A DNA stretch of 64,000 nucleotides from Nostoc sp. KVJ3 (GTDB lineage Bacteria; Cyanobacteriota; Cyanobacteriia; Cyanobacteriales; Nostocaceae), in NCBI RefSeq assembly GCF_026127265.1, contig NZ_WWFG01000006.1, positions 124,001-188,000 of the forward strand, read 5' to 3'. The first letter of the stretch is position 1; each line of letters starts with the position of its first letter. The position numbers and the translations under genes were made by a program. The notes beneath the pieces are model-generated. The model was not told the DNA's origin. It saw only the letters and a list, made by a program, of their open reading frames with translations, and searched no databases. Positions 25,787 to 33,857 of this stretch are shown here, piece after piece.

Positions 25787-26989
25787 GTAGTCTGCCAAGG
25801 TAACTTTGCTAAGTAAAACCCCTAATTGGTAAAATAGCCAAAAATGGGGTGTAACATGGCGAAAAAGTACATTGTTGACTTGAATGAAGATGAAGTTTCT
25901 CAGCTACAAGCAATAATTAAAAAAGGTAAGCACAAAGCAAGAACTATAACCCGTGCAAACATTCTTCTAATGGCTTCTGAAGGAGAAACGGATCAAGCGA
26001 TCGCTAGCATAGTTAGAGCGCATGTTGCAACAGTGCAACGAATACGAGAAAAATTTGTCATTGGGGGGTTAGATTTTGCTTTGAAGGATGAAGTTCATCC
26101 ACCAAAACCTAAAAAGTTAGATGAAAAACAAGAAGCATTTTTGATTGCAACTGCTTGTTCTAATCCACCAGTCGGAAGAGTACGTTGGACAATGCAATTA
26201 TTAGCAGATCATTTAGTGAACGTTGGTATCATAGATTCAATCTCAGATGAAACAGTACGTCAAACTTTAAAAAAAACGAAATCAAGCCTTGGTTGAAAGA
26301 ACAATGGTGTATTCCTGAAGTTAACGCAGAATATGTTTTCCGAATGGAAGATGTGCTGGATTTATACAATGAGCCTTATGATCCTAAACGCCCTGTAGTC
26401 TGCTTTGATGAACGTCCATACCAATTAGTAGAAGAAGTAAGACTTCCTTTGCCACCAGAGCCGGAGCAGCCTGAACGTTATGACTTTGAGTATAAACGTA
26501 ACGGGACAGTAAATTTATTTGCATGTTTTCAACCCTTGGCGGGCTGGCGGCATATCGAAGTTACAGAGCGTCGAACTAAAGCCGATTTTGCTAAACAGAT
26601 GAAAAATTTAGTAGATGTTTGCTACCGAGATGCCGATGTTGTTCGTTTAGTAGTTGATAACTTGAATATTCATACCCCCAGTGCATTATATGAAGTTTTT
26701 TCACCAGAAGAAGCACGTCGAATTATTCAAAAATTAGAGTTTCACTATACTCCTAAACACGCTTCTTGGCTGAATCAAGTAGAAATTGAATTATCTGTTT
26801 TGTCTCGCCAATGTTTAGAACGCCGTATTCCTAATCCAGAAACATTAACTTCTGAGATTGCCGCTTGGGAGAAACAACGTAATCAGCAAAAAGCCAGTGT
26901 CTATTGGGGTTTTCAAACCAAAGATGCTCGCCGAAAAATGCAGCGTTTATATCCGAATTTAACCTAGCAAAGTTGGCTTGGCAGACTAC
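25787..26989. mobile_element. IS630-family element
   Basis: Terminal inverted repeats starting GTAGTCTGCCAAG at the left and its complement at the right (22 of 24 positions match). Flanked by the TA duplication (25785-25786, 26990-26991) that IS630/Tc1 elements make. Inserted a few bases before the GTG start of the host IS4-family transposase, so it may have removed that gene's promoter. Confidence 0.92.
25856..26967 (+). CDS. IS630-family transposase, two frames joined by -1 frameshift
   Basis: ORF A (25856-26296, MAKKYIVDLNEDEVSQLQAII) carries the helix-turn-helix (TDQAIASIVRAHVATVQRIREKF). ORF B (-1 frame, to 26967) carries the DDE core: VVCFDERPYQLVEEVR (first Asp), VVRLVVDNLNIHTPSALYE (second Asp) and YTPKHASWLNQVEIELSVL (Glu). 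The frames meet at a run of eight A at 26269-26276, a standard slippery site for programmed -1 frameshifting in IS630 elements. The fusion would be about 370 residues. It looks intact. Confidence 0.92.
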
Positions 26990-26991
26990 TA

Positions 26992-28218
26992 GTGCAGCTA
27001 AAAGATTTCTCTTTCATCGCTCCAACAGTTGAAGCAGAGTTGATATTGAGAGCAATAGAAACGGTGATTTCGCCGGAGAAAATTGTACAAAGTTTGGCGC
27101 AGACAGGCAGTGTTGAAGAACGTAAGCGAAAATTGCCATCGCAACTGACAGTTTGTTTAGTAATAGCGATGAGTTTGTGGGCATCGGATTCAATGGGAAC
27201 CGTCTTGAAGAATTTAGTTCAGGGATTAAATAGGCAATGGACAAGATTGGGACAGTATTGGAAAGCACCAAGTAGTTCTTCAATCAGCGAAGCGAGGCAG
27301 AGATTAGGATGTCGGGTAATGAGCCAGCTATTTGAAAAAATAGTCCGGCCATTAGGGACACCACAAACGCCAGGGGCATTTTTAGGAGGACTGCGAGTCA
27401 TGGCAGTAGACGGTACGGTTTTGGATGTGCCAGATAGTACTGCCAATGCCAGAGTATTTGGATATCCAGGGAGTAGAAAGGGAACTAGGGCTGCTTTCCC
27501 GAAGGTACGTTTGGTATTGTTAGTGGAGGCGGGAACTCATCTGATTGTTGATGCCTTAATGTGTCCCTATCGTATCGGTGAGAGAGTGCGAGCTTTAAAA
27601 CTACTACGAAGCTGTGGTCAAGGGATGCTACTAATGTGGGACAGAGGGTTACATTCTTATCGGATGGTTCATGCTACTAAAAATCGTGGATGCCAATATC
27701 TTGGACGAGTTCCGAAGAATGTTAAATTTCCAGTAGAAAAAGTTTTAGAAGATGGCTCATATCTGTCGTGGATTGCTCCAGATCGCAAGTCCAAAAACAA
27801 AGGTGGGACACAGATTCAGGTTCGGGTCATAGAATACACTATCGACTCTGATGATGGACAAAAAACTTATCGCTTAATTACCAGTTTGATGGATATTGCT
27901 GTGTTTCCAGCTTTATTATTAGCTAACGAATATCATCAACGTTGGGAAATCGAAAATACTATTGATGAGTTGAAAACTCATCTCAATGGGCGCAAAACTC
28001 CAATTCGCTCTCTTAAACCCCGTGAAGTTGTTCAAGAAATCTACGGCTGGCTTTTAGGACATTATGCAGTTCGCACTTTGATGTTTCAAGCAGCAACTCA
28101 CGCTGGAATATCTCCATTGCGCTTAGGTTTTACTGGTACTCTCAAAGTTATTCGACGGGCTATTTCTGATTTTCAGGATGCCAGTAACGAGCAACTCCCC
28201 TTTTTTTCTCCAAGCTAA
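26992..28218 (+). CDS. IS4-family transposase (IS4 group)
   Basis: 408 residues from GTG. The N-terminal domain ILRAIETVISPEKIVQSLAQTG is that of the IS4 group. DDE core: VMAVDGTVLDVPDSTANARVFG (first Asp), MLLMWDRGLHSYRMVHA (second Asp), and EYHQRWEIENTIDELKTHL with the catalytic Glu. It belongs to the element bounded by CAATACTTCTCGG repeats. Complete, but the IS630 insertion immediately upstream probably affects expression. Confidence 0.92.
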   Translation: MQLKDFSFIAPTVEAELILRAIETVISPEKIVQSLAQTGSVEERKRKLPSQLTVCLVIAMSLWASDSMGTVLKNLVQGLNRQWTRLGQYWKAPSSSSISEARQRLGCRVMSQLFEKIVRPLGTPQTPGAFLGGLRVMAVDGTVLDVPDSTANARVFGYPGSRKGTRAAFPKVRLVLLVEAGTHLIVDALMCPYRIGERVRALKLLRSCGQGMLLMWDRGLHSYRMVHATKNRGCQYLGRVPKNVKFPVEKVLEDGSYLSWIAPDRKSKNKGGTQIQVRVIEYTIDSDDGQKTYRLITSLMDIAVFPALLLANEYHQRWEIENTIDELKTHLNGRKTPIRSLKPREVVQEIYGWLLGHYAVRTLMFQAATHAGISPLRLGFTGTLKVIRRAISDFQDASNEQLPFFSPS

Positions 28219-28511
28219 TTATTGAAATTTTGGAGCAAAAAATTCCTCCAAGACAAAGCATATCTAACCCCAGAGTAGTTAAAAAACCTCGCTCAAAGTT
28301 CCCATCTAGAAAACCAATCCACAGAGCAATGGGAACTAAATTTCAACCACTCACCTTTTCTATTCTCAATACCGCTTAATTCTTAACCGAGAAGTATTGC
28401 CTCACAAGTGATGAGCGTTGGGGGCTGATGGTGGCGTTTGAGGAGGCACAACCGATGATGTTTGGGCAGTTGGTTGCGAAGGCTCCCGACTGTGTTGAAT
28501 GGATGGCTTGA

Positions 28512-28893
28512 TTTTTAGGTTATGAGCGATCGCTGCGGGTTGTTCATTTTCCAAAATGGGTGAGCCGTTTTGGAATGGGTATTTGGGGCAGTGGCAAGAA
28601 GTATGAGTGAACTTTGGGGACGGTTGTAGGTATGTGGGGTGATGTTGGCAAAAGTATTATAAGACGCTAATCACAACAGTTTTGCCGTATCTAACTTTCT
28701 TAATCATAAATTATCGAGTTTCAAAATACTTATTCAGCAAGAATTGCAGATGCAGCATCTCTTGTTGTGTCAATACTAATTTATTCCCAAAGCCAACACG
28801 GAAAAGCAAATCCAAGTATAATTTTTTCTAATTGTTTTCTTTTACAATTTTAATTGCTCATCAATCCTAAAGAACAAATGTACTGTACTGAAC
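28512..28893. promoter_or_regulatory. Upstream region of the Argonaute operon
   Basis: About 380 bp without a gene between the IS remnant and the first operon gene. It becomes very AT-rich from about 28660. The last 30 bp contain ATGTACTGTACTGAAC directly before the ATG, with an internal GTACTGTAC palindrome that could be an operator. No Shine-Dalgarno sequence is apparent and no -35/-10 pair is convincing. The operon promoter must lie here. Confidence 0.5.
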
Positions 28894-29817
28894 ATGAAAT
28901 GGTCAATCTCTACACATAACTGCTTCCGCAGATGCCCAAGGCAGTATTTTTTTAGCAACATCATGGCTTTCCATAATGCTAAAGACCCTCTTCGGAGGGA
29001 AGCATTTATGCTCAGGCAACTAAAAAGTATTGATGAATGGCGAGGTTCTTTAGTTCACAGTGCTATCGAACTTTATTTAATTAAATCTTTAGAGGGGGGT
29101 ATACTCATTTCAGAAAAAGAACTCTTAGATAAAACTATCACTTTAGCGAAAGCACAGTTTGAATTTTCGCACCACCAAAGATACAAAGATCCTAATTTGA
29201 AAAAAAAGGATGCTGGAAGTAATTTTTTAGCTTTACGAGATCATGAACATGGAATACCAATTCCTCAAGAAAAAATTGATAGTTTATATAAAGATATTAA
29301 GCAATGCTATGAATTCATTTATTCAAATACGAGATTTATAAAATTTTTACAAGGTGCTGACGATTATTTCCCAGAAAAATCAATATACTTTAAATTCAAT
29401 GGAAGCAATTTATCAGCGCAACTAGATTTAGCAGTCCCTTACAGTCAGAACAATAGTAATAAACTTTGTATTATTGATTGGAAAATCAGTCGTGTTCAAA
29501 CAAGTGATTATTCTAAGCAATTATACTTTTATGGATTTGCTGCTTTAAAAGACAGGCAGTGGCGAAACTATAAGGCTGAAGATTTACTTTTAGTAGAGGC
29601 TAATCTTCTTCAAGGTAAATTCGTCAAATATACCGTAAGTGCAGAAAATTTACTTCAAATTGAAGACTTTATTTATCGTAGTCTTCTAGATATCCAATTT
29701 TTAACAGGAGAACGTAAATATAATCTAGATGACCTGGAAGACTATGAGTATGCAAATAGTCCTATGTCTTGCGAATATTGTAAATTTGAAAGAATGTGCG
29801 TGAGGTTCGCTCAATGA
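28894..29817 (+). CDS. Cas4/RecB-like PD-(D/E)XK nuclease with Fe-S cluster motif
   Basis: 307 residues. N-terminal CFRRCPRQYFF (C10 and C14), motif I GSLVHSAIE (H55, E59), AQLDLA (D178), CIIDWKISR (D195, K197), then QLYFYGF (Q209). The tail has CEYCKFERMC (C293, C296, C302). One N-terminal plus three C-terminal cysteines is the layout that holds a 4Fe-4S cluster in Cas4 and AddB; with the RecB-type active site it predicts an Fe-S exonuclease acting on DNA ends. No cas genes are nearby. It overlaps the Argonaute gene by 4 bp (ATGA), so the two are translationally coupled and it probably is the Argonaute's processing or effector nuclease. The latter is inference. Confidence 0.88.
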   Translation: MKWSISTHNCFRRCPRQYFFSNIMAFHNAKDPLRREAFMLRQLKSIDEWRGSLVHSAIELYLIKSLEGGILISEKELLDKTITLAKAQFEFSHHQRYKDPNLKKKDAGSNFLALRDHEHGIPIPQEKIDSLYKDIKQCYEFIYSNTRFIKFLQGADDYFPEKSIYFKFNGSNLSAQLDLAVPYSQNNSNKLCIIDWKISRVQTSDYSKQLYFYGFAALKDRQWRNYKAEDLLLVEANLLQGKFVKYTVSAENLLQIEDFIYRSLLDIQFLTGERKYNLDDLEDYEYANSPMSCEYCKFERMCVRFAQ

Positions 29818-32183
29818 ATAATCATATTTTCAACTTATTTGCTATCGAAAATTTATCAGAATTAAGCTGTAGCTATCAACTATTGGAAATTACTAATCTT
29901 CCAGATACACATAAAAATTATCTGGAGAATATTAATCGTTTAGCAGGAATGGTTGCATCTTCTGTCCAGAAGCCAGTCTGTGTATTATGGCAAGAGAAAA
30001 AGGCTTATCTTGCTACAACTGCTCCAGTTGATAAAATAAAAACTGAATGGCGTTTAGTTCCACATATTGCAAAACTTGTACCAGAGTCTAAAGTACATCA
30101 TCTTGATTACAGTAATATAGCTCCAGACCAAGTAAAATTAGCAATTAGGTTATTAAATTATGATATTCGTACTGTATTGATGAAAGTTCCAGAAATCTGG
30201 AATGATAGTTTTGGATCGTTTTATTTTCGAGATGCAATAAATTCAGAAGATAATAGCCAAGTAGATGCGTTGCCTGGCTTTGTTTATCGTCTTCATTATT
30301 TACTTGATAAAAAAATTTATATCTCTTTGGACTCAACAATACGTTATATTGACAGGTTATCTCTTTTACAATATCTAAGTAACGGAAGCAAAATCAATGA
30401 TTATAAATTTCAGCATTTTCTTTATAAATTCGGCTCTCAATGGTATCGAATACAATTAATGGGAAGTACTGGAAATTCTCTCATCGAACAATTATTTTTC
30501 TCAGAAAAAGATAACAAAATGTGCAATGTATATGACTATACTTTAAGTAACTGTGGTTTGCCACTTCCTGATTTAATAGCACAGCTAGATCAAGATTCAA
30601 CTGCTATCAATTACCAGTATCCATACAAAGCTATTGAGCGTTATGGGGCAGGTGCTTTATGCTTTAAAACTTATAAAACTAATGATTTTAAAAACTCTAA
30701 TATTCATAAGTATTCTATATTAAAAGCCTCACAAAGACTGCATAAAAGTGAGGAAATTATAGGTAGATATTTCCAAAATATATTTTTCGGAAATAGTACA
30801 AAAATAGTAGTTACAATACAACCTTTAAAGAAAACTATTGAAAAGTTTGATATTCCTGATCTGCTTTTTGGTAATGAGCAAGTTCTCCATGTTAAGAGAG
30901 ACAGTGAAGACACAGGAGTAGATGTCCTAAATTATGGCAAAGCACGAATGAATCTGCTGTTGGATGAAAAAGCAGGATTATTAGTTAAAGAACGATTAGA
31001 AATTCAATATATTTTTATACCTAAGTCGTTAAATCGCTCTGTAGCTAAGAATTTTCAAAATAATTTCGAGTATCAAATGAAAAAATTTTTGTCCCATCCT
31101 TACGAGCTAAAAAAGATAATTTATAATGATGAGAAAGCTAAAAACCTTCGTCAACAAGTTGAAGCAATTAAAAACGGGATTGAAGAAAATGAAATTGATA
31201 GAGGACGTGTATTACTAATATTGCCCGAAAAAGCGCATCCAGACCTTCATAACTTTATCAAGCGAGAACTATTTGAAATTTTGCAATTTCAATGTATAAA
31301 TGCTGTTAAATTAAAAGATTTCTTTAAGCCAAATAATAATGAATATGATTTGATTGAAAAGAGAAAAGGAAAATATTATGGTTACATAAAGTATGCAGCA
31401 CTGGGAATGTTATTAGTTAATCGTCAATGGCCTTTTGCGCTTAAAGAACCACTTTACTATGACGTATACATTGGCATTGATGTACTAAATAATATTGCAG
31501 GGTTTACGTATATATACAATGCAGGCGAAAACTGTTATTTTCGCTATCATAAATCTCCGCAAGGAGAAAAGCTCACCGAAAGACAAATATCTAGTATTCT
31601 TAAAAAAGATTTACGAGAAGATATTAGTTCTTTAAAATTACAGCCATCCTCGATTGTTATTCATAGAGACGGACGTAGTTTCACCGAAGAACATAAAGGA
31701 TTTGTAAAATCTATTAATTCTTTGCAAAAAGAAGGATTTTTATCCGAAAATATTAACATAGGGGTTATCGAAATTCACAAAACCAGTTCTGCACGTCTCA
31801 GACTGTATTACGAACAGGATGAAGTCATTGAGAATCCTAGTATTGGTGACTATTTCCTTATCGACAACAGGGAAGGCATTATTTGTACCACAGGGTTCCC
31901 TTTTGAATTTTCTGGTACAGCTAATCCGTTACATATCAAGATTGCATACGGCGATTTAGATATGAGAAACGTACTTAGCGATATTTTTGCTTTGGCTCAG
32001 TTAGGTTCTTGGGCTGCTCCTGATAAAGCTGCCCGCTATCCGGCTACGATTAAAATAGGTGATACTTTCCTTGAACCTATTGCTAGCGATTCCGACGACG
32101 AAGCAGCCCTGTATAGCGAGGATGAACCTGATGAGGAGGAAATAAGTAGAAACTTAGGTGAGGATGACGAAGTGGAAACTTAA
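29814..32183 (+). CDS. Long prokaryotic Argonaute
   Basis: 789 residues from ATG 29814. The L1/PAZ entry is PGFVYRLHYLLDKKIYISLD. The MID region (about 395-505) contains RVLLILPEKAHPDLHNFIKR then LQFQCINAVKLKD, with K/Q/K residues suited to a guide 5' phosphate. The PIWI domain (about 520-760) has YIGIDVLNN (D556), SPQGEKLTERQ (E585), VIHRDGRSF (D619) and the family ending IFALAQLGSWAAPDKAARYPATIKIGD. In active Argonautes the last catalytic residue sits where K747 (TIK) lies here, so the tetrad reads D-E-D-K; cleavage may be lost or altered. The tail is acidic. Its start overlaps the Cas4-like gene (ATGA). Likely role: guide-directed recognition of invader nucleic acid in a defence operon. 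Confidence 0.88.
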   Translation: MNNHIFNLFAIENLSELSCSYQLLEITNLPDTHKNYLENINRLAGMVASSVQKPVCVLWQEKKAYLATTAPVDKIKTEWRLVPHIAKLVPESKVHHLDYSNIAPDQVKLAIRLLNYDIRTVLMKVPEIWNDSFGSFYFRDAINSEDNSQVDALPGFVYRLHYLLDKKIYISLDSTIRYIDRLSLLQYLSNGSKINDYKFQHFLYKFGSQWYRIQLMGSTGNSLIEQLFFSEKDNKMCNVYDYTLSNCGLPLPDLIAQLDQDSTAINYQYPYKAIERYGAGALCFKTYKTNDFKNSNIHKYSILKASQRLHKSEEIIGRYFQNIFFGNSTKIVVTIQPLKKTIEKFDIPDLLFGNEQVLHVKRDSEDTGVDVLNYGKARMNLLLDEKAGLLVKERLEIQYIFIPKSLNRSVAKNFQNNFEYQMKKFLSHPYELKKIIYNDEKAKNLRQQVEAIKNGIEENEIDRGRVLLILPEKAHPDLHNFIKRELFEILQFQCINAVKLKDFFKPNNNEYDLIEKRKGKYYGYIKYAALGMLLVNRQWPFALKEPLYYDVYIGIDVLNNIAGFTYIYNAGENCYFRYHKSPQGEKLTERQISSILKKDLREDISSLKLQPSSIVIHRDGRSFTEEHKGFVKSINSLQKEGFLSENINIGVIEIHKTSSARLRLYYEQDEVIENPSIGDYFLIDNREGIICTTGFPFEFSGTANPLHIKIAYGDLDMRNVLSDIFALAQLGSWAAPDKAARYPATIKIGDTFLEPIASDSDDEAALYSEDEPDEEEISRNLGEDDEVET

Positions 32184-32198
32184 AGGAGGTAAGCAGTA

Positions 32199-32636
32199 AT
32201 GAGCGGAATCGGAATAATTTCTCAAGAGTATAAAAATACTTCTATTTTGTTTAAAACTCTTAATGATTCTATTATTTTACTGAAAAAACATCATTATAAG
32301 CTAAACAGTGCAGAACACATTTCGGCACAAGAACTTTCTACAGCCAGAGAAAAACTAGCCGATATTTTAGATAAAGTTGTTACACAGCTAAATGATAATA
32401 ATTCTCTTGAAGAGAATGAACAATATTTACCTCAAATACCACCATTTTTTATTAAACGCTTACAAGAGCAGCATAAAGGAGATATTAATTGGTACAAGGA
32501 TGACCTAAAAGAAGTTCAACAAATTTTAAGTGATGGGCAAGAACTGACAAGTGACTTTATTAATCGCATTGATGAGTTATGCGAACAATTAGATGCTGAA
32601 ACTACGAGATTGTATCGTAAGCTACGAAGAAGGTAA
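32199..32636 (+). CDS. Small helical protein of the Argonaute operon
   Basis: 145 residues, predicted all-helical with a coiled-coil tail (VQQILSDGQELTSDFINRI; LCEQLDAETTRLYRKLRRR) and a strongly basic end. No recognised domain. Excellent ribosome site AAGGAGG 9 bp before ATG, 15 bp after the Argonaute stop. It could bridge the Argonaute and the metallopeptidase or be the peptidase's substrate or inhibitor; no direct evidence for any of these. Confidence 0.75.
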   Translation: MSGIGIISQEYKNTSILFKTLNDSIILLKKHHYKLNSAEHISAQELSTAREKLADILDKVVTQLNDNNSLEENEQYLPQIPPFFIKRLQEQHKGDINWYKDDLKEVQQILSDGQELTSDFINRIDELCEQLDAETTRLYRKLRRR

Positions 32637-32649
32637 AGGTAGATCGAAA

Positions 32650-33786
32650 ATGTCATCACAATTTTTCTGCGGACAAGTTCGTTTACTTCTTAAACGATGT
32701 TATGCGTTAAGGCAAGACTTACAATCCTTGAAAAGCTTACCAGAAGAACTGAACTTGTATCTTAACAACGTAGACGCAGAGTTAGAAAGTTTGGTATACG
32801 ATATCAAACAAATTATTGATGATCCTGATTTTGGAGTAACAATTTTACTAAAAAATCAAATTAAATCATATAGACGTTGTGCAGAAAGAGTAAACATTTT
32901 AGAAACCTCAAAACTGACATTACTATATCATTTTAATTGTAAAGATTATTACTTTTATAAATTTGCAGAATTTTTTTGCAAAAACATAAACTATTCTGAT
33001 ACTCCTCCCTTAGTTAGCGCCCATAGTTCCGAATATTTTTCTGCTATACCTACAGAAAATATAATCTATATTCCTTTATGCGAAGATAAATTTTTACTAG
33101 CAATCCCAGATTTTGTACATGAACTTGGGCATTTATTTTACAACTGTTATGAGCATGAAATTATTCGTAATTTTGCAATAACTATACGTAAATATATCAA
33201 AAAACAACGGGAAATATTAAAAAATAAAGCCGCATCAAAAAATTATCCAACTTATTTTAAGTTATTAGAACAAGCTTGGCTTCAGGAATATGTTATCGAG
33301 TTTTCGTGCGATATTTTTGCGACTTATCTTGTAGGTTCAGCTTATGGCTGGTCTCATTTAAGGCTTGTACTTGAATCTGAAGCTGAAATTTATTCCCCAA
33401 GCTTGGAAGAAGAGGGAACACACCCTGCGGATGAAGCTAGAATGCGCGCAATTTTATTGACGCTTGAGGAACTGGGAGAGCTAGAGCAGATAGAAAAAAT
33501 TTCTCACGAATGGGAACATTTTAAGTCGATTATGGAAGACTCACCAGATTTAGAGTACCAATACTGTTATCCAGATGAGATTTTACGTAAACTTTCACAA
33601 CAAGTAATTGCTGTATGTCAACGAATTGGGTTAATTGCTTACGACAAACAACCTCTCACCAACGATAACCTACCGTCGCTGATGCAACAGGCATGGCAGC
33701 AATTTCACTCTAATCCAATAGGATATGCAGACTGGGAAACCCAAACGATAGAGAACTTAAAATCGCTTTTATTGCCTCCCAAGTAA
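32650..33786 (+). CDS. Zinc metallopeptidase of the Argonaute operon
   Basis: 378 residues from ATG 32650 (MSSQFFCGQVRLLLKRC); an earlier in-frame ATG at 32593 overlaps the preceding gene. The first 140 residues are helical. The catalytic motif is FVHELGHLFYN (HExxH, H157-H161). After 55 residues comes YVIEFSCDIFATYLVG (E217, D221), which fits the ExxxD part of gluzincin-type active sites. EEGTHPADEARMRAILL follows, a conserved His-Pro/Arg block downstream of the active site in related peptidases. Predicted cytosolic zinc protease. As the last gene of the Argonaute operon it may be an effector that cleaves a host or partner protein when the Argonaute is triggered. That role is inference. Confidence 0.82.
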   Translation: MSSQFFCGQVRLLLKRCYALRQDLQSLKSLPEELNLYLNNVDAELESLVYDIKQIIDDPDFGVTILLKNQIKSYRRCAERVNILETSKLTLLYHFNCKDYYFYKFAEFFCKNINYSDTPPLVSAHSSEYFSAIPTENIIYIPLCEDKFLLAIPDFVHELGHLFYNCYEHEIIRNFAITIRKYIKKQREILKNKAASKNYPTYFKLLEQAWLQEYVIEFSCDIFATYLVGSAYGWSHLRLVLESEAEIYSPSLEEEGTHPADEARMRAILLTLEELGELEQIEKISHEWEHFKSIMEDSPDLEYQYCYPDEILRKLSQQVIAVCQRIGLIAYDKQPLTNDNLPSLMQQAWQQFHSNPIGYADWETQTIENLKSLLLPPK

Positions 33787-33857
33787 GTTTTTGAGTAGAG
33801 GATCAGATACAATATTATTTAAACAATAGCACGTTTAGTATTTTTACTGTTAATTAG

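Larger units (their letters stand above)
25713..28399. mobile_element. IS4-family element containing a nested IS630
   Basis: Perfect 18-bp terminal inverted repeats CAATACTTCTCGGTTAAG (25713-25730) and its complement (28382-28399). They are flanked by the 10-bp direct repeat CCTCACAAGT (25703-25712, 28400-28409). The element alone is about 1.48 kb; an IS630 of 1203 bp (plus the TA duplication) sits between its left end and its transposase gene. Confidence 0.92.
25611..28511 (+). pseudogene. Interrupted gene fragment around nested IS elements
   Basis: The left piece 25611-25712 and right piece 28400-28511 join in frame across the 10-bp target duplication: DKWQQIKSYATGLKGLVEW, then GVEAVKEFLSTLTSDERWGL, then MVAFEEAQPMMFGQLVAKA and PDCVEWMA-stop. 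The upstream end is cut off by the IS4 remnant. It is the C-terminal helical tail of an unrecognised protein. Shown to document the insertion. Confidence 0.55.

Noticed and set aside
28894..29817. Calling the nuclease cas4 of a CRISPR-Cas locus
   Set aside because: No cas1, cas2, other cas genes or array lie in the window; the coupling is to an Argonaute gene, so only a Cas4/RecB-like label is justified.
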